64,000 bases of DNA from NCBI GenBank assembly GCA_013397435.1, contig VZRG01000373.1:62001-126000 (forward strand). The letters are read 5' to 3'. The DNA is from Erythrocercus mccallii. Its lineage: Eukaryota > Chordata > Aves > Passeriformes > Dicruridae. The notes beneath the pieces are model-generated. The model did no database searches, had not been told where the DNA came from, and saw nothing but the letters and a program-made list of their open reading frames with translations. Below, piece after piece: positions 50,201 through 61,000 of this stretch (the stretch's first letter is position 1; every line of letters begins with the position of its first letter). The position numbers and the translations under genes were made by a program.

Positions 50201-53200
50201 AGTCACTGGGACAACAAGGAGCTGCGAACAGAAAAGGCAGACAGGGAAACCCGAATGGGAGTGGAAAACCGGTGCAAATAAGAGCCTTGTTTCATTTATC
50301 TATGTGCTTCATGTCTTCTCCAAAGGTGACCAATACTGTGCAAACAGTCTAATGAATCACAAATTTACTTCTTCAATTAATTCAGTACCACTCCTTCCAA
50401 ATCAACAGAGGACATACTGGTGCTTAGGTCAGACACAGGAATTACGTATATCCTTGGTTTAAAATTTTAAAGGTCTAGAGGTTAAATAACAATGTTCTTC
50501 TCAATTTCCTGTTGAACTTACTACCTTTTTTCATTTTCCAAGTATGAAAACTCCCTATGAGAAAGTTGAAGACTTTGGTACACTCTTCCTGAGGTAAAGC
50601 TTAAAAAAAAAACCGAGATAGGACTAGAGCTCAAATGTTATTCCAGGTCTGTATGTTATTCATATGCCCTTGCCTGATGATTGTGAATTGTTAAACTGCT
50701 TTCAAGTTTGTATGCATGTTGTTGCATTTGACTATGCAAATTAAGTTTAATTGCAATGCAAACTGTTTCTTTTTCTCTGTCAACCTTTGTGTCTTATACC
50801 CAAAACCTGAATAAAAATAGAAATTCAAGTCATTATCTTCCCATAAAAATGTCCAAACAGCTCTATCATAAATACAGTTAAAGGATCCAAATGAATTTGC
50901 AGGAACACATGGCTACTTACCAGTAGTGTAATTGAATACATCACCTAAAGGACTCTGCCCTGCCTTGTTATATGCAAAGACACTAATGAAATAAGTGAAA
51001 CCACAGTCCGACTGGAAATGGCAGTGAGTATGTGATGTGTTGCAGTGCACTTCCAAACCATCATCACTCTTCACAAAAACCACATAATAATGACCCAAAC
51101 TGACACTAGACCATGATACCAGCAAGTGGCCAGGTTCATCCTCCTCAATTGATACGTTTACTGGTGCACAAGGCACTGAAAAAAAAATTAAAAAAAAAGA
51201 AAAAATTCTCAATGCAATTATTTTTTTCTTTCTTGAAGTTATACTCTTGGGCAATAAAAGAAAATCAGGGATATATAAAATTATTCTATTCAGCTTGAAC
51301 AGTTGCTCTGTCTTGATCAAGAAAACAGCAGCTTAGCTGCCTTTACAGAGGTTGCTGCTTATATTTAGATGACAAGTGGGTAGGATTTTTAAAGAACCAA
51401 ATAGATGCTACCATCATGTTTTACAGAAGCATCTGCTTAAGGAGCCCTCTGAACAAAAACAGTGACACCAGGCAGTATTTCAAAAAGAACTGGCAAAGTG
51501 TGTGCTCACAAATAGCAGGTTTGGATGATAACTGGAATACTAGCATGAATAGCATTTGGCATCCAAAAGCCTCTATATTGGAAAACCCTTTACATTTTTG
51601 TAGAAAATTTACTGGCTGTGTCTGAGTAGAACTATCCTTTGTTTAGGTTTCCTTTCTGTTGGCATTCCAAAATGCCACATTAAACTGCAAACTCCATGGC
51701 TTTTGTTTAAATAACATTTACTTTCTAGATGAGTAAAGTGCAGCTTGCTGCTATTTGAACATACATGATCTAGCTGAAGCAGTGTTGGCTGAGATTACAG
51801 CTGCCCACAGCTTAAGAGTTGTCTCTTGTATAAGGCTCTCTCATCCTGTTAGGTGCACCACAGAGCTGCTCATTGATTGATCTCCTAACTCCTATCAAAA
51901 GTCAAAATGAGGCAGATTATATCAAATAACTAAGTAAATAATATTGTGTATTTCAAGTAGCATATAATAAAAAGTAATTGCTTAGATTTTGATTACATGG
52001 GCAGTTCATCTAACAGGTCAGGAAACAACAATCTCTGACATGGCAGTGGTTCTGTAGCTGAACCGAGCAAGCTCTTGTCCTGAATACGGTGGATGGTTTC
52101 TTAATTTAGTCTAGTGGTGTTACTTTGGCTGAATGTGCTTTTGTTGGCCCCCACTCGAAATAACAACTTGATGTGGCCCAGAACACAATGGTCAGAGGCA
52201 GTCCTTAATGCCATTTCCTCACAAATTTGTTCCACCACTGCAAGTTTTTGTCACAGAAATATGAAGAATGTTTAGGCTCTTACCCTTGCAATAGAAAAGT
52301 ATATAGCACAATTCATGAACAAAGGTCAAAAGCAGAACTATTTGAGAATCACCTGTGAATTGCAATGGACTCATTTACATTTGAAATTAAAGAAGTAGAT
52401 GTTAAAATGCCATAAGTTCCCTAAGAATCAGTGACACATACTAGTTTTTAAGCTTAGTGCATCAGTAGGTTCACTGGATCCAGCATCATTGTATGCTGTG
52501 ACAGACACATAATATTCAGAGCCGCACTGGAGAGATGGCACCGTGCAGGAGGCAGAAGATGTGTTACACCTCAGGTTCAGGAGTCCACTGGAGACTGTGA
52601 CACTGTAAGTTAGAGCTCCTTCTGCTGGCATCCAGGAGACAACAACTCTTAAAGCACCACTATCGAAAGCTGCTTTAACATCCACTGGTGCATTAGGACC
52701 TATGGTATATCAATTTGGAACACATAAATATAACTTGGATTATGGCCTACAGACATGATGTCTTTCACAATTTGCAAACTAAATGCATTTTTTTGGGGTG
52801 CAAACCATACCCTCATTCATGTTAAAATGACATTTTTAAAAAGAAATAGTTCTAGTTTACCGCTGCTGAAACTCCCTCCTTATTTGAATATTTGCTTCTC
52901 ACAGTTAGAAAAATGCTCAAAATCAATGAGCTTGTGTAGCCCTTATCCAGACCTGTCCTAAGTACAACTTCAGTGACATTAAATGGTATCTTTGCCTCAG
53001 TAATATTCACTAAATAATAGTCATATCATCTGAGCTTTCATAAACTTTGAGATGGGACAAAAATATGATCTGAAAATCTACTCAATGTCTCTTTGAAAAA
53101 CATAATACAATCACACATACACATAAATACTTTCTGGTATATTGTTGCTGTGTTGGTTTGGAATGCTGGCTTGGTTTCAGAAAAGAAAATTTCTTACTTG

Positions 53201-56200
53201 TTCTTTGGTTGTATGTGAAATCATCTCCAGGCATCCCATTGGCATTCCAGGCATAAGCCTTGATAGTATAGAGAGCTCCGGGATCTAGATTGGTAAATAT
53301 CAAGGAGGTATTGGTGGTGTTCTGCTTCAGCATTCTGCCCAAACCATCTGATCTCATGAGTGACACAGAGAATCCAGCTGCCATATGCACAGCTTTCCAG
53401 CTCACTGCAATGGAGTCACAACTCAGAGAATGAACAGACAGAATCGGAGCAGCCAGGACTGTTGAGAAAGAACAAAATTATACTTTTGGTTTTTCAGTAG
53501 CACAGTTTGAAAAGGCTAAATTTGAAATGAATATCCAGAAAAAACAGTCACTAATCCTGAGAGACAAATTCAGTGACAACAAAATCAGAAAAAATAAATG
53601 GATGCAAGATCAACAGAATAAATTTGGAAAGGGATTTGGTGCATCAATTATTGTATTGGACATTTTGTGAAATGAATAAAATTTGTACAGAAAGTGTGAA
53701 GGGCTTTGTACAGAAAGTGTGAATGAAAATCACCAAGAAGATACTGCATTTCCTGTCCTCTAAGTTGCACATCGTCTTACTATTTTATACTTTGGGTTGT
53801 TTCTTCATTTCTTCTATTCCTTCAAGTTATGCCTTTAAAGTAAGATACACACATTCATACAAATTCTAGTGAAACTCCCAACTGAACTTTTAACTTACTG
53901 TACCATCATAAAGTAAACCATTAATTCAGACTTTTGTCCTGGTCATTAAGTCAGATGGCTGAATTCTAATCCTGAAAATCTGAAAGAACAATGTGATCAG
54001 TACGATTTAAAATAAAGATTATAATAATTCAGGACCGGTACATGCATGAATGATTAATGTTATAATAACGTTACAGAATTTGAAATAAGATTTTGCAAGT
54101 CCACCTGTTTTTACTTTTCTGAAAGGTGAAGGCTGGCTCTTTCCTCCTGAATTTATAGATCTGACAGTTATTCGGTACAAGGTGGCAGGCTTCAGTCCCG
54201 TCACTGTGCCTGGAGAGTTTTTTACTATAGTTTCAACGAAGGAATCTCCATCTTGTGCAGTCAGCATGTAATTAGTAGCCCCAGGTACTGCTCTCCATTC
54301 CACTGTGATACTGTTGCTAAGTTTTGAATAAGCTTGGTCAATAACAGGTATATCTGGAGCTAAAATGGAAATAATGATAGAGACACTGAAGTTGGAAAAC
54401 ACAGTCCTGTGGAATGCTGTGTGCTCGGAACTTTTCACAATGATAAAATGTAAGACAAATAGTCTACACTTTTTATGAATAATTAAATTTTAAGTTAAAT
54501 GGCCTTTCAGTGAACATTAACAAAATACACAGTCTTGAAATATTCTAGACCAAATTTCATCTTTCCATAAAAATACTCTAGTACTCTGAAATCACTATTG
54601 TAAGACTATTATTTAACCTAGGTTGCACTGAGAGGTTCTCCTTTAAAACAAATCAACTATATTATCAACTAAAGCAATATACAAAGCAATATATACAAAG
54701 AAGAAATGCACGTTTATACAAAGCAGTCTGAAATAGGATGCTGAACCATAGGCATTTCTGTTTCAAAGCAACATACAATAATCTAGTCTGGAAGGGATCA
54801 TGGGAACTCACCTAACCCCTTGCTCACAGCAGATATATTTAGGTATTCGATAACATGACAAATCAAATATTGTAACAATGCTTTGATGTTATGCTCTGCC
54901 ATTCACAAAGAGCTCTTATGTACTGCAGACACAAAACTAACTACATAGTGTATTTCTTAACCACGAGTAATTTATATTCAGAAATCAGGATTTTCATACA
55001 AAAATCAGCATTTATAAAGCAATTACACATATTGCAAGGCTGCAAAGCACTCACTAGAAGAGAAAAAAGTTAAAATGAAGGTACATCCCACATAAAACTA
55101 AGAAAAGGAATGTAGAAGTATTTGGGATGAAGTAGGTACCTTGAGGCAAACTTGTTCATAGCAAGGCAGCTCATGTGGGATTTGGGAGATCTGAGCAAGT
55201 ATAATACACAGCTGCTCAGCTAAGTGCTAAACACCCATGTGCTATATATTCTCTACTTGCCTATGAGGCAAGATTTAGACCTGGGTAAAGATTTTCTGCA
55301 CAGAAATTTTTATGAATTGTTATCAAAGAAATATTTTAAAACAAACTAAAAAAATATATAGTGTGGCATTTTGCTCCACAACTGTGAAAGACCCATCTGC
55401 AAATGTTCCATAGGCATGGTCAGACAGAATATCTGGGACCATTTTTACAAATGGGGCAAAAGAGGGTGTCTGACTGTAACTGATAAGAAAGTGCTTGGGA
55501 CTAAGAGCAGACCTCAGTGCTTAGTTGAGTAACTGTGTATGAAATTCCAAAACATTGAAAATATTTGTGCATAGAAGATTGTTCTTCTGGTGTGGTTTTT
55601 ATTTTGGTGGTGGTCTTGTTGTTCATGGGCTTTTTTGCTTGTTTGGTTTTGGTTTGGTTTTTTTTGGTTTTTTTTTTTTTTTTGAGGGAGCATGATAGAG
55701 TTTTCTTTTGTTTGTTTTGTTAATTATTAAAATATACAACAATGAATTGGTTGCAAATATGGGACAGTGTGAACCCCATTTCTACCACAGCTAAGTAATG
55801 AACAGCAGAATTTGTTCACTTGAGTGTTCTCCCTGGTTCACACTAATATCAAGGCTTGAGTCTGAATATTTGCATGAGTGTCCAACAGAATTTTGACTCC
55901 TAAAAATGTGATTTAAAATTTATAAAGACATCAATGTAATTTTTAAGCTTGAATCAAACATGAAAACAATTTTTGTTTATAAAGCTGCTAGAACTTACAG
56001 AATATTTTATTAAAAATCACAAGTGGTTGTTCTCTTCAGACACATTCAAAAACAGGCAGGCAAAACCAAAATACCATTTTGAATATTTACCTGTGTTTGC
56101 TGAAAATATCTGAAAAGGAAGATGTAATAAAATTAGAAATACAATGTGACATTTTATTTTGAAAATTAAAACTCTACGAATGTTAGTAACAACAACCTAA

Positions 56201-56599
56201 AATATTATGTTTATTAACACATTTTACTGATATGATGTATTTGCTCAGATTCTTTAAGCATGGAAAGAATACACGACCAATGAGATTTGGTACAGGTATG
56301 CAGATTGTACTGCTTCTGCATTTTCCCCTCTGAACCTGCCTATTAATTCCCTTTGCAGTTGTTGACACACTTTGAAAGTATTTTTCAACCGTATGTAAAC
56401 AGTGCAACACTGTGATATTAACGAAATACCAATGTGAAAGCGGATGTCTGATAGTGCTTCACCCTTTTAGTTTACTTTTCCGAAGAATACAGTATCATCG
56501 CTAGAAGTAGCTTTACAGCAAGTAAGTAGCACTCACCACTCCTAGGCAGCTGAGAAGCACTCCAGTAAACGCTAATGATTTACTTTTTGCACTGCTCAT
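47268..56599 (-). CDS. FNDC7: FNDC7, fibronectin type III domain-containing protein 7
   Basis: Ten coding exons were placed on the minus strand: 56599-56537 (ATG), 56109-56091 (19 bp), 54359-54105, 53458-53198, 52699-52442, 51175-50921, 50221-49964, 49514-49260, 48348-48094 and 47551 to the end. The reading gives about 720 aa against 733 that I recall for human. Residues 1-27 are a signal peptide (SKSLAFTGVLLSCLGV...). Eight FN3 domains of 85-87 residues follow, each on one symmetrical phase 1-1 exon: 28-112, 113-199, 200-285, 286-370, 371-456, 457-541, 542-626 and 627 onward. Typical strands are visible (ITVEWRAVPGATNYMLTA, TGLKPATLYRITVRSINSGG). Domains 3-8 carry a shared cysteine pattern. 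The protein is predicted to be secreted and its function is unknown. The C-terminus is uncertain. The last exon either reads to TAA at 47270-47268 (...CPKKIYSGRI) or is spliced at gtagaa (exon end 47279) to an exon I did not find. Confidence 0.9.
49964..50221 (-). other. FNDC7: CpG-rich FNDC7 exon (fifth FN3 domain)
   Basis: This 258-bp exon encodes the domain starting APCCPSDF and ending CAPQYVATG. Its composition is strongly GC- and CpG-rich (runs such as gccgcgggcctcgctg and ccgccggccgctcggg), whereas the other FN3 exons are AT-balanced. Reading frame and splice sites are intact. Confidence 0.8.
53682..53723. repeat. 19-bp direct repeat, period 23
   Basis: tttgtacagaaagtgtgaa occurs at 53682-53700 and 53705-53723 in an FNDC7 intron. 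It is a small local duplication. Confidence 0.85.
54782..54832 (-). mobile_element. CR1 LINE fragment
   Basis: The run tctagtctggaagggatc and the following cctaaccccttgctcacagcag correspond to the reverse complement of a CR1 3' region. It is about 50 bp, diverged, and lies in FNDC7 intron 2. Confidence 0.6.
55638..55683. repeat. T/G-rich low-complexity tract
   Basis: Irregular (GGTTTT)n-like units run into a long T run in FNDC7 intron 2. Read on the minus strand it is A/C-rich. Confidence 0.7.
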
Positions 56600-56619
56600 C
56601 TTGTCAGAACTTCGTTGCA

Positions 56620-56830
56620 GCTTCCCACGGGGGCGAGCTGAGGCCGATGCCCAGCGCTGATCCCAGCGGTGCTGCCACTGTAGGCGCACTCCCCGGGGAG
56701 AGGAGGTCGCGCTGGGCTGGGCGCTCCTCCCTGCTGGCCACAGCTGGACAGCGGCCACCGGCCCCCGGTGACACGGGGCCACCACAGCACCCGGCTTCTG
56801 CCGCATGGCTGGTGCCTCTGCCCCTCTGCT
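56620..56830 (-). promoter_or_regulatory. FNDC7: FNDC7 5' flank, GC-rich
   Basis: A GC-rich block lies directly upstream of the FNDC7 start codon and probably includes its 5'UTR. The open frames through it are compositional. Confidence 0.5.
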
Positions 56831-56852
56831 ACAGGGTGCAGATTCTGGATGG

Positions 56853-56858
56853 TTTATA
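56853..56858 (-). promoter_or_regulatory. FNDC7: candidate TATA box for FNDC7
   Basis: Forward tttata reads TATAAA on the minus strand, about 255 bp upstream of the FNDC7 ATG. This would place the start site near 56825 and leave a ~225-nt 5'UTR. It is a motif match only. Confidence 0.35.
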
Positions 56859-57214
56859 CAAGACTCATAAAATAATTAAGCGAAATGAAATTTGCTTTTC
56901 GGCTCATTGTCTACTGCATTTTTGCCCACTCAGAAGGATCTTCTTTTCTGTCGGGAGTGATGCCCTCATCGTATGCCCCTTTGAATGGCACACCGCCACA
57001 CACACTGGGAACTAACTCTTCCTCATTCCTGGCGTTGGGGAAAGACAAATTTTCCTCGCATTCCTTTCTATTTGTTCCAGCTGCTGCTGGGTCCCCTTTG
57101 AGAACACGACTTTATGTCTTCAATCTGTAACTTCTGACAGGATTAGAGGCATCAACAGCGGCTATCGTTCTACCATCCGACAGTTTTCCTTGGTGGTTTA
57201 TACGCATGTCACGA

Positions 57215-58070
57215 AACCTGGGAGCCGTTTTCGTGAGGGAGCCCCGGTTTTTCCCCGAGTGGACCCGGGACTAGGGCAGGTTTCGGGAGCCAGCCCGGCC
57301 AGGCGGTCCCCAGCTCCCCCCTGGCCCCACACCCCGCCAGGGGCGGCCTCGGGGGTCGGGGGCGGCTCCCGCCGTCCCGGGCTCACCTGAGGCAGCAGGA
57401 AGCTCCTTCCTCAGGGGGCGAGCCCTCGTCACCGGGCACTTCCCCAGTGGGAATTTCGGACCCCGTGCAGGCAGACGAAGAGGGCCCGGCTCCCCGCGGT
57501 CTGGTCCGGGTTCCAGAGGGGCTGACCCCGGCCGGCAGGAGCCGCCCCGCCCGGGATCGGGCTGCGCCCGCCGCCACCGCCCCTGAAGAGGGAGGGGAAG
57601 GCAGCGCTGCCAGGCGGGGCTGGCAGCAAGATGGCGCCGGCGGTGAGGGGGCTGAAGAGCTTCGTGTGGCAGAGTGAGTGACTGTGGGGCTCCGGCCCCG
57701 CGGCGGGAGCGCCCGGGGCCGTTCTGTGGGCGCGGGCCGGCCGGGAGCCTCCGCCGCTGAGGCGCCGGCTCCGCGTAGCCCCGTGCGTGGGGTCGGGGGT
57801 GCCCGCCCAGGCGGGGTCCAGGGCCTCTCCCGACGCGGCCGGAGCCGCGCTGCGTGTCGGAGCTGAGGGGGCCGAGCGGGGTTGGGGTCGGGGCCGGGCG
57901 GCTCCGTGGGCAGCCGGTGTCCGCCGGAGCCTGTGGGTGGCGGCTTCGGCGGCTATTACAGGAGGTGACTCGGCGCCCTGGTGGGAGGTGGCTGCCGCGG
58001 CTTGCAGTGTTGCCGCGAGTCTCCGCAGTGACAGCGCTGCAAAGAGACGCTTGTGCCTTTTTCCGAGACA
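57215..58070 (+). promoter_or_regulatory. STXBP3: CpG island promoter of STXBP3
   Basis: A long GC- and CpG-rich block surrounds STXBP3 exon 1 (57631-57673). A YY1-type site CAAGATGGCG overlaps the start codon (57627-57636). The long open frames on both strands here, up to 266 residues, are artefacts of CpG-rich sequence with few stops. Confidence 0.75.
57627..57636 (+). promoter_or_regulatory. STXBP3: YY1-type site overlapping the STXBP3 ATG
   Basis: caagatggcg is an exact match to the YY1 consensus in the orientation commonly seen just downstream of a transcription start, with its ATG serving as the initiation codon. Confidence 0.55.
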
Positions 58071-61000
58071 AGCGTGAGCTCTGCCGGCTACAGCCCGCTT
58101 GACGGGCTCTTGAAGAGCCTAAACTTAAGGCAGCTCTTCAAGCACTTCTCTGTTACCTCCGCGCTGCTCTTCTGGAGAGTGCTGCGGCCGCAGAAGGGGC
58201 TCTCTGCTCTCTCTCACGGAGCGGCACTTCCCACTTCATGTTTGGCTTCACGATTTTCGGTAGAAAAAGCTGAAGGTGTTTCCAGGTAGTCTTACAAATG
58301 AACTGCAGATTTTTATCTCCGTGTTTTGGAGCAGGTTCTGCTGGTGTTTGTTACAGAAAATGAAGTTGTAACTGCTCCCTTCCTTGCTGGAGTAGAAAGG
58401 CTTATAGTATTTCAGGTAGTGTGAGACCTTTGGGGAAAAGGCATTAGCAGCTGCCTCATCCCGAGCTTAATTGTACTGAGGTTGTGACTCCATGAGCTGC
58501 TCAGCCAGCCTGGCGACTGTCACTGAAACGGGAAGGTCCTGCTGCCGTGTTTTCATTTTTCTCTTCTGCTTCCACCTGAAAGCTGGTTTGTTTGTGTCAC
58601 TAGAAGTGAAAAGCAGACTGTCCCTCTGGAGTTCAGTCCTCAATTGCTGGCACCTGTACCCTGCCTGTCTGAATTAGATACCTTTGTTTAAAACTTAACT
58701 TTTAGAAATCCCCACTTTTGTTGCTTTGCTCGTCTTGCTGTCTTGCTCTGTTATTTGTGCCTATGACTGTAAAGCCAATGTTTTGTCCTGAGATATTTTA
58801 TAGAAGACTTGGACCTCAAAAGGGAATAATTTGATCAAAGCATAAGTCTGTCACTAAGGGCCATAAAGACTTTTGAAAATGGTGTTGCCAATGTGAGGAA
58901 CAAAGAGTGACAGTGAAGCAGTGTGAATAATAAAACATTTCTATTGCAAGCTTAGTTAAAAGGAATTTCTGAAATGAATGCTTTGTTAGTCAGCGAGTTC
59001 CTCGTTTTTCTAAGACTACAACAATGAAAATTGATGAACTAAGTTTTAGACATTGTCTGGCACTTTTCTAATGAGTAATTGAAGGCCATAAACTGCTGCT
59101 TCTTAATGTTTCAGCAAACATGTAATTTGGGATTTTTATTAAGGCTGATTTGTCTGAAAATAGTGATGCTGATACTTTATGTAGCAGCTTGTGTCGATGT
59201 GTATCTTGTTCGTGCCCTGTAAATAGGCATAGAAGTTACAACTATGGTGTGTGGAATTGAAACAGAAGTGTGTGGAAAAGTTAATTGTCACAAGTTTGTT
59301 GTCAGTTAAGTTCACATTTATGAGGACAGAGAAAGCTACCTGTATTTAGGAGACAGTAGTTCCTGTGGATAAAATCATGAAATACAGAGAGCTGCAGTAT
59401 ATAGTTAATCTCTAAATGAAGTCCCTTCCACAAGGAATTCTGTCTCTTATTTTTTTCCTCAATTTTAAATTGTTTTGTAGACTTGTATAATAAGTTATAG
59501 CCTAGCCATAAATAGCTATATTAGTTTGTGTAAGTGATTCAGCATTTCTGCAATTCTGATTTTTGTATCACTTGCTTAACTGTCCTTTCTTCAGGAAGTG
59601 TGTTATAAACGGGTCATTAATTTTTCCAAGGTGTGTTTTGCAGCTTTTTTTTTCTTCCCACACAGGGTTTTGGCAGCCTGCTGTTATGTCAGGGTTGTGT
59701 ATAGTTCTTTTCCTAGATTGTGAAGTAAAGGTTAGAAGGAAAAAAAGCTTTTGCAAAGTAGTTGAATGTATTCAGAGAAGACAAAATCTGAAAAGGTAGT
59801 TAGGGTATAGGGCTGGTATAAAATCTGGGAGAAGAAAATGAAAGCCTGGACAAAAATGGAGCACTAGCCTGTGTTTGGTTTTGGTGTGTGCAGAATGCTT
59901 GCAGGAGAAAAATGATTGTGAGATCCTGTAAACCATTGTAGGCAAATTATTTGGGTGAAGCCAGTTGAGGGCAAAATAACAGTTGGAATAGTGCAGGGGC
60001 AAGTACATGGTGTCTGGTACAATGACAGCTTGGAATAAACTTTCATTTTATTATGGGAGAAAACTGACTTCTATTTTTTAATTGCAGAAATGAGGTTCAA
60101 GACAACTGAACTATGCATTTGTATGTTCTGGTGCCTTTTATAGGCAAATATTGCAGAAAAAATAATATTCAAGATTTTGGACAAAGTTGTTGGGCATTCA
60201 GATTATTAAAAGGAATTCTGTGTAATGCTAAAGACTAACCAATTGCAAGAGTGTTCTCAGAAAATACAAATGTTAATAAAATTTTCACATGGTTAAAAAT
60301 TTGTTATTATACCTGTGTACAGTCCTAGGAACAGGCAGGGACAGTTTGTGGTCAAGAATTCTGTGCATGTATTTATCAGTATGGGATTTCTTTTATTTTT
60401 CTTTTTAGGGCTCTGAACATATGAGTCTAAATTAATGTATTATTTTTTTCTTTCTTAGTAACAATTTGATTCCTCTAACTGGTAAACTATTTATTCTTAC
60501 AGAGCTGAAATCAGCAGTATTTGATGACTTTAGCAAAGAGGAAGAATGGAAGGTACAATTTTGTTAAAATTTTTATAAGAATTCTGTCATCACTTGAACA
60601 AGAGATCTGTATCACTGAGTAGAGAACAAATATATAAAATTAATGGCTGGCATTGTCACTTAAAATTGTTTTCTGTCCAAGTAATACATTTTACTTTTGG
60701 TAACTCAGATTTCTGTATAATACATATTGAAAAATCTGGAGACTAGTACAGGAAGAACAAATATTTAGTAGTCTCTTTTTTTATTAGTTGTGAAGAAAAA
60801 ATAGCAACTGTTTATGTTTATCTTCACTTTTCTTTTGAAAGACTTGTACTTTATTAATTTCAAAAATTACACTGCTCTACAGTACATGTGGAGCAGGATT
60901 CAACAGTATGATGCCTGTTAGAAGTGCTTAAGCTATAAAATAGTTTTAAAATAAATACAAATATATTTGAGCAGGCCATGGGAATTCAAAAGACTTGTGT

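Noticed and set aside
57271..58071. 266-residue minus-strand open frame
   Set aside because: It is antisense to the STXBP3 CpG island and exon 1, Pro/Arg/Gly-rich, and has no domain.
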